Assembly: GCA_030680805.1 (NCBI GenBank)
Contig: JAUXUK010000022.1
Location: 1-60,659 of the forward strand
Source: Sulfuritalea sp.
GTDB lineage: Bacteria > Pseudomonadota > Gammaproteobacteria > Burkholderiales > Rhodocyclaceae
Reading direction: 5' to 3'
DNA: 60,659 nucleotides
This document shows positions 8,446-16,707 of this stretch, one piece after another (the stretch's first letter is position 1; every line of letters begins with the position of its first letter). Under the pieces are notes generated by a model. It had not been told where the DNA came from. It worked only from the letters and a program-made list of their open reading frames with translations, and searched no databases. Made by a program: the position numbers and the translations under genes.

Positions 8446-8447
8446 AT

Positions 8448-9179
8448 ATGTTGGCCGGCCGGCACGCGCTCGACGAGAGCTTCGGTCGCCAGCAGGTCGC
8501 CACCGACGAGCGCCGCGCGCGCATCCGGCGGGTCTTCGATACCATCGCGCCACGCTACGACCTGATGAACGACCTGATGAGCTTCGGCATCCACCGGCTC
8601 TGGAAGCGTACCCTCGAAAAACGTTGCCGCGGCATCCACGGCAGCGTGGTCGATCTGGCCGGCGGCACCGGCGACGTCGCCCGATTGCTCGATGGCTGCG
8701 GACGCCGCATCACGGTCTGCGATCCCAGTCTGCCGATGATGTTGAGCGGACGGCGACCCGCCGACCAGCGCATCCGCTGGCTGGCCGGCGAAGCCGAGGC
8801 GCTGCCCTTCGCCAACGGCAGCATCGACCTTCTGACCGTCGCCTTCGGCATCCGCAACGCCACGCAGTTGAGCGCCGCGCTCGCGGAAATCCACCGCGTG
8901 CTCGCGCCTGACGGCCGTTTCGTCTGCCTCGAATTTTCGCGTCCGCATGCGTGGCTTGCACCCTTCTACGACCTTTACTCCCGGCTCGTGATTCCGCGCC
9001 TCGGCGCCGCCGTGGCCCGCCAGCCCGGCGCCTACCAGTACCTCATCGAATCGATCCGGCGTTTTCCCGACCAGCGCGAATTCGCCGGCCTCATCGAGGC
9101 CGCCGGCTTTCGGGATGTGCGCTGGGAAAATCTGTCCTTCGGCATCGCGTGTCTTCATTTCGGCAGCAAATCCGGATGA
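8448..9179 (+). CDS. menG: UbiE/MenG-type quinone C-methyltransferase
   Basis: The protein has 243 residues. It carries the UbiE/COQ5 features YDLMNDLMSFGIHRLWK near residue 40, the SAM-binding DLAGGTGDV near 68, and the later AFGIRNAT. The family methylates demethylmenaquinone and/or the ubiquinone precursor. It overlaps a MenA-type prenyltransferase by four bases, so here it probably performs the last methylation of menaquinone. A housekeeping ubiE may exist elsewhere; the window cannot say whether this one is dedicated to menaquinone. Confidence 0.85.
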   Translation: MLAGRHALDESFGRQQVATDERRARIRRVFDTIAPRYDLMNDLMSFGIHRLWKRTLEKRCRGIHGSVVDLAGGTGDVARLLDGCGRRITVCDPSLPMMLSGRRPADQRIRWLAGEAEALPFANGSIDLLTVAFGIRNATQLSAALAEIHRVLAPDGRFVCLEFSRPHAWLAPFYDLYSRLVIPRLGAAVARQPGAYQYLIESIRRFPDQREFAGLIEAAGFRDVRWENLSFGIACLHFGSKSG

Positions 9180-10090
9180 GCCCGGAACTGCCTGCCGCCA
9201 TTGTCGATGCACCGCCCACCGGCTGGCGCGTCTGGTGGACCGCCGTGCGTCCGCGCACGCTGACGCTCGCCACGGCCCCGGTTGTCGCCGGCACCGCGCT
9301 GGCCTGGGCAGAAGGCGCCCCCCTGCTCTGGCCAATTGCCCTGGTGGTGTTGCTGGCTGCTCTGCTGATCCAGATCGGTACCAACCTGCACAACGATGCA
9401 GCCGACTACGAACGCGGCAACGACCTCGCCGATCGCCTTGGCCCATTGCGCGTCACCGCCGCCGGCTGGGCAACATCCGCGCAAGTACGCACCGCTTCGC
9501 GCATCGCTTTCGGGCTGGCCTTGCTGCTCGGCGTCTTCCTCGTCGCGAAGGGCGGCTGGCCGATCCTGGCCATCGGCGCGGCCTCGCTGACTGCCGGTAT
9601 CGCCTATTCGGGCGGCCGACGACCCATCTCGCACACGCCGTTCGGCGAACTGTTCGTCTGGATTTTTTTCGGCATATTCGCGGTTGTCGGAAGCTACTGG
9701 CTGCAAGCCGGCACGCTCTCCACTGCCGCATGGATCGCCGGCGCCGCTGTCGGTTTCCCGGCTGCCGCCGTGCTGCTCGTCAACAACTTGCGCGATGTCG
9801 TCATCGATACGCGCAGCGGCCGCCGCACGCTCGCCGCCGTGCTCGGCGACGGCAAAGCACGGCAAGCCTACGCGCTGCTGATGTTTCTGCCCTTTGCCAG
9901 CCTGCCCCTGCTCTCCGGTGCCGGGCTGGGGGGCGCCTGGCTCGCGCTGCTGACGCTACCCGCCTGCCTGGCATTGACGCAACGCATGCGGCATACGCGC
10001 GGCCCGGCACTCAATGGTCTGCTGGCGCAGACCGCCCAATGCGCTCTCGCCTTCGCCGTATTGCTCGCGCTGGGCATGTTGTTCATCTAA
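9176..10090 (+). CDS. menA: MenA-like 1,4-dihydroxy-2-naphthoate polyprenyltransferase
   Basis: The start at 9176 (ATGA overlap with menG) gives 304 residues with about eight helices and the UbiA-family Asp motif NDAADYERGND, plus a second motif NNLRDVVIDTRSGRRT. The spacing and the R-GPLRVTAAG segment are typical of MenA rather than UbiA. It would attach the isoprenoid chain to dihydroxynaphthoate in the membrane. Together with menG it links the nos cluster to menaquinone, the presumed donor for NosGH. Confidence 0.82.
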   Translation: MSPELPAAIVDAPPTGWRVWWTAVRPRTLTLATAPVVAGTALAWAEGAPLLWPIALVVLLAALLIQIGTNLHNDAADYERGNDLADRLGPLRVTAAGWATSAQVRTASRIAFGLALLLGVFLVAKGGWPILAIGAASLTAGIAYSGGRRPISHTPFGELFVWIFFGIFAVVGSYWLQAGTLSTAAWIAGAAVGFPAAAVLLVNNLRDVVIDTRSGRRTLAAVLGDGKARQAYALLMFLPFASLPLLSGAGLGGAWLALLTLPACLALTQRMRHTRGPALNGLLAQTAQCALAFAVLLALGMLFI

Positions 10091-10104
10091 CTCATCCCAC
10101 CCCC

Positions 10105-10932
10105 ATGAAATCACTCTTCACCGCCCTCCTGTCAGCCGGCCTGTCATCTTCCGTGCTGGCCGCCGATTTCAGCGATACCACGCTTGCTTACCGCTACGGC
10201 AGCGGCTTCACCGAACCGGCCAGGGCACATGACATCGCAAAAAACATCCTGACGCTGACGCACCTCGACAGCGGCAAAACCGGTATTCATTTCCTGAGTC
10301 TCGAAGGCCGCTACTCCGATCGTTACGATCCGGCGAAGAACTCCACCGACGGGGCTACCGAATACCTGTTCAACTACCGCTACCAACTGCCTGCCGGGCG
10401 CGTCCTCGACACACCGCTCGCTTTCGGCCCGGTACACGACATCGCCCTGATGGCGGGCGTCGACCTCACGACGAAAGACACCCTGTTCGCCCCGAAGAAG
10501 CGCGCCTGGGTGTTCGGCCCCGTGCTCAAGTTCGACGTACCGGGCTTCCTCGATATCGGCCTGCTGTATTACAAGGAGCGCAACCACAAGGGGATTCCCT
10601 TCACGCCGCGCCCCGACACCGAATTCGACGGCACCTGGATGCTCAACGCGATGTGGGGCATTCCCTTCCGGCTGGGCCCGACTTCCGCCGTCTTTCAGGG
10701 GCTGTTCAATCGGCTGGGCGAAAAGGGCGAGGACTTCAATTACCAGCCGACCGCCGGTGAAACTCTGCTGCGCACGTCGGTGCTGTTCGATGTCGGACTG
10801 TCGTTTGGCCTGGCGAAAAGGCAATTCATGGCGGGCATCGGCTACGAGTGGTGGAAAAACAAGTACGGCACGCCGTCGGGCGTCGGCACGCACACCAAAA
10901 CGCCGACCTTGAATTTCGAGATGCATTTCTGA
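10105..10932 (+). CDS. Outer-membrane beta-barrel of the OmpK/Tsx-like family
   Basis: The ATG at 10105 gives 275 residues with a signal peptide ending near VLAADFSD and alternating beta-strand sequence ending in an aromatic residue (FEMHF), as expected for an outer-membrane barrel. The pattern SDTTLAYRYGSGFTEP resembles the nucleoside-specific channel (Tsx/OmpK) family. The substrate cannot be told. It sits between menA and a BASS transporter, perhaps as the outer-membrane half of an uptake path. Confidence 0.65.
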   Translation: MKSLFTALLSAGLSSSVLAADFSDTTLAYRYGSGFTEPARAHDIAKNILTLTHLDSGKTGIHFLSLEGRYSDRYDPAKNSTDGATEYLFNYRYQLPAGRVLDTPLAFGPVHDIALMAGVDLTTKDTLFAPKKRAWVFGPVLKFDVPGFLDIGLLYYKERNHKGIPFTPRPDTEFDGTWMLNAMWGIPFRLGPTSAVFQGLFNRLGEKGEDFNYQPTAGETLLRTSVLFDVGLSFGLAKRQFMAGIGYEWWKNKYGTPSGVGTHTKTPTLNFEMHF

Positions 10933-10946
10933 TGAACTGATCGACC

Positions 10947-11813
10947 ATGGTGACCGACAAGCTCCTGCCGCTGGCCCTCGCCTTCATCATGTTCGCGCTT
11001 GGCCTGGGGCTGACGCTGGCCGATTTCGGCCGCGTGTTCCGCCAGCCACGCGCGATCGCCGCCGGGCTGGCCAGCCAGATGCTGTTGCTGCCGCTCGTCG
11101 GTTTCGCGGTCGCGCTGCTGTTCGGCCTGCCGCCGGACATGGCCGCCGGCCTGATGCTCATTGCGGCCTGCCCCGGCGGGGCGAGCGCCGGGCTGATCAC
11201 CAAGCTGGCCCGCGGCGAAACAGCGCTGTCGATTTCGCTGACGGCGATCACCAGCGTGCTCGCCGTGCTGTCCGTGCCGCTCGTCATCGGTTTCGCCCTG
11301 CGTCACTTCACCGCCACGGATATCGCCACGAACCTGCCGGTCTTCGAGATGGTGCGCGGCGTGTTCGTCATCACCACCGTGCCCGTGGCCCTGGGCATGC
11401 TGTTGCGGCACCTGCGCCCGGCTTTCACGACGCGCATCGAACCCGTGGCCGGACGCATCGCGACCCTGCTGTTCGTCGCCATCGTCGTCGCCACCTTCGT
11501 CAGCCAGCGCCAAGTCCTGTTCGATCACCTTGCCGGTACCGGGCCGGCCGCCCTGACGCTGTGCGCCCTCACGATGGCCATCGGCTTCGGTCTCGGCGCG
11601 CTGGTTCGCATCGAGCGACGCGGCTGCATTGCCATCGCGGTCGAAACCGGCGTGCAGAACGCCGCCCTGGCCATCTTTCTCGCCCTCAGCGTGCTGAAGA
11701 TGCCCGCCATGGCCGTACCCGGGGTGATCTATGCCCTGCTGATGAATGTCTGTGCAATTATTTTCATCGGGCTGATGCGCCTGAAGTCGCCGTCCCCGGC
11801 CGCCGTCCACTGA
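10947..11813 (+). CDS. BASS-family (bile acid:sodium symporter type) transporter
   Basis: The protein has 288 residues with about nine or ten helices and the family signature CPGGASAGLITKLARGE near residue 73, plus ETGVQNAALAIFLA in the second half. BASS/SBF proteins are Na+-coupled importers of organic anions. It follows an outer-membrane channel and precedes nosD copy 2. No link to N2O reduction is known; the substrate is unknown. Confidence 0.85.
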   Translation: MVTDKLLPLALAFIMFALGLGLTLADFGRVFRQPRAIAAGLASQMLLLPLVGFAVALLFGLPPDMAAGLMLIAACPGGASAGLITKLARGETALSISLTAITSVLAVLSVPLVIGFALRHFTATDIATNLPVFEMVRGVFVITTVPVALGMLLRHLRPAFTTRIEPVAGRIATLLFVAIVVATFVSQRQVLFDHLAGTGPAALTLCALTMAIGFGLGALVRIERRGCIAIAVETGVQNAALAIFLALSVLKMPAMAVPGVIYALLMNVCAIIFIGLMRLKSPSPAAVH

Positions 11814-11818
11814 ACGCG

Positions 11819-13066
11819 ATGCGCTGGCTGTTCCGGGTCGGGTGCACATGTTTTCTGGGCGTCGGGTCCGTCTGCGCGGCCCTGCCATTGCAAGCGCTGA
11901 TCGATGCCACGCCGGCGGGCAGTACCCTTGTTCTCCAACCCGGCGTCCACGTCGGCCCGGTGCACATCGCCAAGCCGCTGACCCTCGATGGCGGCGGCAA
12001 GGCGGAAATCCGCGGCACCGGCCGGGGCACGGTGGTGAGCATCGGCGGCAGGCACGTCACGCTGCGCGGCCTGTACATCACCGGCAGCGGCGAGCTGCAC
12101 GATAGCGTGGATGCCGGCGTGCTGGTCGAAGGCCGCGGGCATGTGGTCGAAGACAACCGCATCGGGGACGTGCTGTTCGGCATCCACCTGCGCCAGGCCA
12201 GCGTTTCGACCGTGCGCAACAACCACGTCACCGGCAAGGATCTGTCGCTCGGCTTGCGCGGCGACGCGATCCGCATGTGGAACGGCACCGGCAATCGCAT
12301 CGAGAACAACCGGTTCCGGCGTGCGCGCGATCTCACCTTCATCAACTCGGCCGACAACCTGGTTGTCGGCAACCGCTTCAGCGACGGCCGCTATGGCATG
12401 CAGGTCGTGTTTTCGCCGCGCCTGCGCATCGAACGCAATCACCTGTCGGACATGGGCACGGGCATCGTCGTGCTGTATTCGCGCGATGTCGTGCTGCGGC
12501 AAAACCACATCGAACACGCGCTGACCGGCGGCGGAGCCGGCATCGTCTTCAAGGAAAGCGATACCGGCATCGTCGAAGGCAACACCGTGCTGCATTGCGC
12601 CGTCGGCCTGAAGGTCGATGCGCCGCCGCAATCAGACGGCGCGCTGACAGTGAAGAACAACCGCTTTGCGCACAACATCATCGGCCTGTTCATTTACGGC
12701 GAGGCTGGCGGCCAGCGCTTCTTCGACAACCGTTTCGAAAACAACCTGAGCACGGTGGCGATCAGCGCGCCGGGCGCCGGCAGCGCCAATATCTGGCGCG
12801 GCAATTACTGGGATGACTATCAAGGCTTCGACCGCAATGGCGACGGCGTGGGCGACACGCCGCACGAGATTTATCTGTTTGCCGACCGGATCTGGATGGA
12901 AACGCCGATGGCGACTTTCTTTCGCAACTCGCCGATACTCGAACTGCTGGATTTTCTCGAACGCCTGGCGCCTTTTTCGGCACCCCACCGGGTCTTGACC
13001 GATCCGGCGCCGGATTTGCGCCGCCACTTTCCGCCCCCCGACCCCAAGGAGACCAAGGACCGATGA
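11819..13066 (+). CDS. nosD: Second NosD-like periplasmic beta-helix protein
   Basis: The start at 11819 gives 415 residues beginning MRWLFRVGCTCFLGVG, a signal peptide. It shares the beta-helix rungs and the C-terminal signature of copy 1 (FDRNGDGVGDTPHEIY, IWMETP, LLDFLERLAPFSAP) but lacks part of the N-terminal region of copy 1. It overlaps the following dihaem cytochrome gene by four bases. It is a true paralogue, not a fragment; a role in a second maturation step or under another condition is possible but unproven. Confidence 0.88.
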   Translation: MRWLFRVGCTCFLGVGSVCAALPLQALIDATPAGSTLVLQPGVHVGPVHIAKPLTLDGGGKAEIRGTGRGTVVSIGGRHVTLRGLYITGSGELHDSVDAGVLVEGRGHVVEDNRIGDVLFGIHLRQASVSTVRNNHVTGKDLSLGLRGDAIRMWNGTGNRIENNRFRRARDLTFINSADNLVVGNRFSDGRYGMQVVFSPRLRIERNHLSDMGTGIVVLYSRDVVLRQNHIEHALTGGGAGIVFKESDTGIVEGNTVLHCAVGLKVDAPPQSDGALTVKNNRFAHNIIGLFIYGEAGGQRFFDNRFENNLSTVAISAPGAGSANIWRGNYWDDYQGFDRNGDGVGDTPHEIYLFADRIWMETPMATFFRNSPILELLDFLERLAPFSAPHRVLTDPAPDLRRHFPPPDPKETKDR

Positions 13067-13800
13067 AACGCACCACACTCCGCGCCGGATTCGCGCCGCT
13101 GCGCCTGCTCGGCGTTGCCGCAAGCGCCCTGCTGCTCGGCGCTGCCGCCACGCACGGCGCCGAACTCGTCGGCCAGCAAGACAGCGGCAAGGAGATCTAC
13201 GGCCCGTGCGCCGCCTGTCATGGCGACCAGGGGCAAGGGAGCAGGCGCGGCGAGTATCCCCGTCTGGCCGGGCAGCGCGCGGCTTACATCGAGGATTCGC
13301 TCAAAAAGTTTCGCACCCGCGAGCGCTTGAACCTGCCCATGCTGCCCTACACACAGGAACGCGAACTATCGGACGTGGATATCAAACTGGTTTCGGCCTA
13401 TCTGGCGGACATCACCCTGCAAACCACGTTTCCCGACTTCAAGGATACCGACGATGCGCTGACGCGCCTGGAAGCGATGGAAAAGGTCATGATCATCCCG
13501 AAGCTGGAGGGCGACCTGGACAACGGCAAGACGCTCTACAAGGAGGCGTGCGCCTATTGCCACGGCCAAGCCGGCAAGGGCATCGGCCGCTTTCCGATGC
13601 TGGTCGGGCAATACACGCATTACCTGCAACGGCAGATGGACGCCTATCTCAATGGCGAACGGCCCCACGACATGGTCGCCGACGAGGAAGAGGCCGAAGA
13701 AAAACTCAAGGCCAAGCCCAAAGGCGTCGGTGTGCTCGGCCGACTGACGAAACAGGACATCGACGACATCCTTGCCTACATTACTCGACTGCAGGACTAA
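13063..13800 (+). CDS. Dihaem cytochrome c4-like protein coupled to nosD copy 2
   Basis: The protein has 245 residues with an N-terminal signal peptide and two haem motifs, CAACH (49-53) and CAYCH near 169, each followed by the PRLAGQ / PMLVGQ c4-type signature. A charged segment (DEEEAEEKLKAKPKG) lies near residue 210. It overlaps nosD copy 2 by four bases, giving a nosD-cytochrome pair. It ends the + strand run; ftsX comes from the opposite side with only seven bases between the two stops. Confidence 0.85.
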   Translation: MKRTTLRAGFAPLRLLGVAASALLLGAAATHGAELVGQQDSGKEIYGPCAACHGDQGQGSRRGEYPRLAGQRAAYIEDSLKKFRTRERLNLPMLPYTQERELSDVDIKLVSAYLADITLQTTFPDFKDTDDALTRLEAMEKVMIIPKLEGDLDNGKTLYKEACAYCHGQAGKGIGRFPMLVGQYTHYLQRQMDAYLNGERPHDMVADEEEAEEKLKAKPKGVGVLGRLTKQDIDDILAYITRLQD

Positions 13801-13807
13801 GACGAAA

Positions 13808-14692
13808 TCAATGCTGGCGCATTGACAGGGCCGCGCCGAGCCAGCCCAGCAGGGCGGCGGCGGAGAGCAGCACGGCGCTGTCTTTTGCCGTCGGCAGCGT
13901 CAGCATCAGGTCGAGCCCGTAAAGCTGGGCCAGTTCGGCCACCGGCAGACGCATCCAGAGCGTGGCGGCGCTGACGATCAGCCAGGCGGCGGCGCCGCCG
14001 AGAAAACCCAGCAGAGCGCCATACCAGAGAAACGGGCGGCGGATGAAGGCCTCGGTGGCGCCCAGCAAACGACTGACCGTCACCTCGTTCTGACGCGACA
14101 GCACCTGCAGGCGGATGGTGTTGAAGGTGATGGTGACCAAGCCGATGCCCAGCAGCGTGGCGAGCAGCAGCACGCCGGTATTCGCCAGCCGGATCAACGC
14201 ATGCAGGCGACGCGCCCAGTCGGCGTCGATCTGCACATGCTCAATCTCGCGCCATTGGCGCACTGTGGTTGCCAGGCGCTCGATGGCGGCCGGGCTGTCA
14301 TCCGTCGGGGTGACCACAATCGCGTCGGGGAAGGGGTTTTTCGGCAGCACGGCGATGGCGTCGGCCAGTCCTTTGGCGGCCTGCATGCGCAGGAGCGTGT
14401 CCTCGCGGAGGAGCAACTGGGTCTTGGCGACCCCGGGCAAACCCTTCAGGCGAAGTTCGACCGCCTGCGCCGTCTTGCGCTCGGCGTCCACCGTCAGGAA
14501 GATCGTCAGTTGCGGCGTGGGCGAGGCGTTCCGCGCCAGGGCGGCAAAATTTTTCAGCAGCAAATACCCCCCCGCCGGCAGCGCCAGGACGATGCCGATG
14601 CCCAGCACCGCCAGCAAGGTGTTCAGGGGCGCGGCCGCCAGCCGCGCGAATGCCGGACGGCCGGCGTTCCAGTGAGCGAACAACCAGTTCAT
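13808..14692 (-). CDS. ftsX: FtsX, membrane subunit of the FtsEX division complex
   Basis: The protein has 294 residues. A cytoplasmic N-terminus and first helix (about 22-50) are followed by a periplasmic domain and three C-terminal helices, the normal FtsX layout. FtsEX controls peptidoglycan hydrolases at the septum. The start overlaps the ftsE stop by four bases, as usual for this pair. Confidence 0.9.
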   Translation of the reverse strand: MNWLFAHWNAGRPAFARLAAAPLNTLLAVLGIGIVLALPAGGYLLLKNFAALARNASPTPQLTIFLTVDAERKTAQAVELRLKGLPGVAKTQLLLREDTLLRMQAAKGLADAIAVLPKNPFPDAIVVTPTDDSPAAIERLATTVRQWREIEHVQIDADWARRLHALIRLANTGVLLLATLLGIGLVTITFNTIRLQVLSRQNEVTVSRLLGATEAFIRRPFLWYGALLGFLGGAAAWLIVSAATLWMRLPVAELAQLYGLDLMLTLPTAKDSAVLLSAAALLGWLGAALSMRQH

Positions 14693-15333
14693 GTCAGACG
14701 GCCGTGATCGAGTTGCAGGCGCCGGGCGCCGGGAAACAGGCTGTCGTCATAAGTGGCGATCAGCACGGTGACGCCGACGCGATGAAACTCAAGAAAGATG
14801 CTGGCCACATCCCGTGCCGTGGCGGCGTCGAGATAAGCCGTCGGTTCATCAGCCAGCAGCAGGCTGGGGCGATGGACGACGGCGCGGGCAATCGCCAGGC
14901 GCTGTTGCTCGCCGCCGGAGAGTGCGATCGGCAGGGCACGGGCGCGGGGCAGCAGACCGACCTTGTCGAGCGCCGCTTCCGCGCGCCGCTGCGCTTCCTT
15001 GCGGGGGAACCCGGTAATTTCGAGGGGCAGCAGCACATTGGCCAGGGCCGTGCGTTCGAACAGCAATTTCTGATCCTGAAACACCAGCCCGATATTCCGC
15101 CGCAGAAAGGGCAGCGCCTGTCTGCCGAGCGCGCCGACGTTCTGGCCATTCACCAGCACCGTGCCGCTGGTGGGACGTTCGATGGCGGGAATCAGCTTGA
15201 GCAGCGTGGATTTGCCGGCGCCGGAGTGACCGACGATCGTGACCAGTTCGCCCGCGGCAATCTCGGCGCTGACATCGGACAACGCCGTGATGTCGGGCGG
15301 GTAGCGTTTGGTGATGCGGTCGAAGCGGATCAT
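14689..15333 (-). CDS. ftsE: FtsE, ATPase of the FtsEX division complex
   Basis: The CAT at 15331-15333 gives 214 residues starting MIRFDRITKRYP. Walker A GHSGAGKST, signature LSGGEQQ and Walker B LLLADEPTA are present. A longer open frame upstream reads through the 26-bp dispersed motif and is not needed. Operon with ftsX. Confidence 0.92.
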   Translation of the reverse strand: MIRFDRITKRYPPDITALSDVSAEIAAGELVTIVGHSGAGKSTLLKLIPAIERPTSGTVLVNGQNVGALGRQALPFLRRNIGLVFQDQKLLFERTALANVLLPLEITGFPRKEAQRRAEAALDKVGLLPRARALPIALSGGEQQRLAIARAVVHRPSLLLADEPTAYLDAATARDVASIFLEFHRVGVTVLIATYDDSLFPGARRLQLDHGRLT

Positions 15334-15357
15334 GATGCTATTTTGCCAGCATCCGAT

Positions 15358-15383
15358 AAAAAGTCGGCGCTGGCGGGACGGCG
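15358..15383 (+). repeat. 26-bp dispersed motif, copy 3 (upstream of ftsE)
   Basis: AAAAAGTCGGCGCTGGCGGG followed by ACGGCG. It lies in the 82-base gap between ftsE and the methyltransferase gene and is the only copy outside a coding region. Confidence 0.85.
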
Positions 15384-15415
15384 ATGCCGGAACGCCGCCA
15401 AAATGGGGACGGCGC

Positions 15416-16432
15416 CTACACCCGCAGCAAGGCAATTTTCAGCGGCGGCTGGTCGTCGTGGCTGGGGAAATCGGCTTCCGGTGCGATCCATTCCACATCA
15501 CGGATCGGCCGGCCGACCTTCCTGGCGCTGCGTTCCAGTTGATCGAGCCAGGCAGCGCGCGGCGCCTCGGCGACGTTGTTGCAGCAGATCAGCGTGCCGC
15601 CGGGGGCCGTGCATAGCAGTGCAGGCTTGAACAGGGCCGGATAGTCGTTGATCAGATCGACCACGCCAAACGCACTCTTGGCATAGCGGGGCGGGTCGAG
15701 AAACACGATATCGAAAGTATGCGGCTCCAGCGGCGGGAAGGGCGGCATGCGTTTACCGCGCACCAGCTTGGCTTGACCCAGGCCGGATAGCTGGCGCAGG
15801 GCCGCAAACACATCGCTCTGGATAAAGCGCGGGCGGATCGGCAGGTCATTGAGCCGGGCGTTTTCCTTGCCCACGGCCAGGCTCGAAGCGGCGAAATCCA
15901 CATTCACCACATGGCGCGCGCCGGCGTTGGCGGCGGCAATGCCGACGCCGCAGGTATAGGCGAACAGGTTGAGCAGCGACTTGCCCGGCGCCTCCTGCAT
16001 GACCCGTCGCCGTCCCGCCCGCAGGTCGAGAAACAGCCAGGGGTCCTGGCCGTCGTGACGACCCTGAATGCGGTAATTCACCCCCAGTTCCCGCACCGTG
16101 CGCGGCGCCACGGCCTGCGCCAGTTGTTCTGGCGGCAGGTGGTTGCCGATGCGCGAATGGGCGGCGCTGCGGTCGTTGTAGATCTGGATCAAATCTGGCC
16201 AGGCCTGGGCATAAAAGTTCTCCAGCGCGGCCAGTTGCGCGGGCGGCAATGGATTGTGAAAAGTCTGAATCAGCAACAGCTCGCCATAGCGGTCCACCGT
16301 CAAGCCGGGCTGGCCTTCGACGCTGCCGTGAAACAGGCGGTAGGCGTCGGTCTCTTCGGCGTGCAGTTGCTGCAACAGTGCGGCGCGGGATTCCAGCGCG
16401 GCGGCGAGTGCTTGGATGAGGTTGGCGGACAT
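15416..16432 (-). CDS. RlmI-like class I SAM-dependent methyltransferase
   Basis: The start at 16432 (MSANLIQALAAAL) gives 338 residues; the longer frame from 16492 runs into the divergent gene. Motifs: SAM loop LLNLFAYTCGVGIAAANAG and catalytic-type FLDPPRYAKS, as in 23S rRNA m5C methyltransferases of the RlmI/RlmK group. The central part (DRYGELLLIQ, NDRSAAHSRIG) also fits. An N-terminal PUA domain like that of RlmI is not obvious. Probable RNA methyltransferase; the target base is unknown. Confidence 0.78.
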   Translation of the reverse strand: MSANLIQALAAALESRAALLQQLHAEETDAYRLFHGSVEGQPGLTVDRYGELLLIQTFHNPLPPAQLAALENFYAQAWPDLIQIYNDRSAAHSRIGNHLPPEQLAQAVAPRTVRELGVNYRIQGRHDGQDPWLFLDLRAGRRRVMQEAPGKSLLNLFAYTCGVGIAAANAGARHVVNVDFAASSLAVGKENARLNDLPIRPRFIQSDVFAALRQLSGLGQAKLVRGKRMPPFPPLEPHTFDIVFLDPPRYAKSAFGVVDLINDYPALFKPALLCTAPGGTLICCNNVAEAPRAAWLDQLERSARKVGRPIRDVEWIAPEADFPSHDDQPPLKIALLRV

Positions 16433-16479
16433 GGCGCGGCACGTTACCATGGTTGCCAAACTTTCCCGGACTTCCCGCC

Positions 16480-16707
16480 ATGACCGACACAAGTTTTACG
16501 CTGACCAGCGAATTCATCGAACTGAACGCCCTGCTCAAGGTGCTGGGGCTGGCCAGTTCCGGCGGCGCGGCCAAGGTGATGATCGGCGCGGGTCAAGTGC
16601 AGGTCGATGATCAGGTCGAAACCCGCATTCGGCGCAAGCTGCGCGGCGGTGAGGTGGTGCGGGTGGGGGATGAACGGATCAGACTGGAGCGCGGCAACGC
16701 TGCATGA
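16480..16707 (+). CDS. YbcJ-like small S4-domain RNA-binding protein
   Basis: The ATG at 16480 gives 75 residues. The pattern LNALLKVLGLASSGGAAKVMIG...VQVDDQVETRIRRKLRGGE is the S4 RNA-binding fold of the YbcJ group. It is divergent from the methyltransferase gene. Its last 29 bases overlap the 3' end of the convergent dehydrogenase gene. Confidence 0.85.
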   Translation: MTDTSFTLTSEFIELNALLKVLGLASSGGAAKVMIGAGQVQVDDQVETRIRRKLRGGEVVRVGDERIRLERGNAA

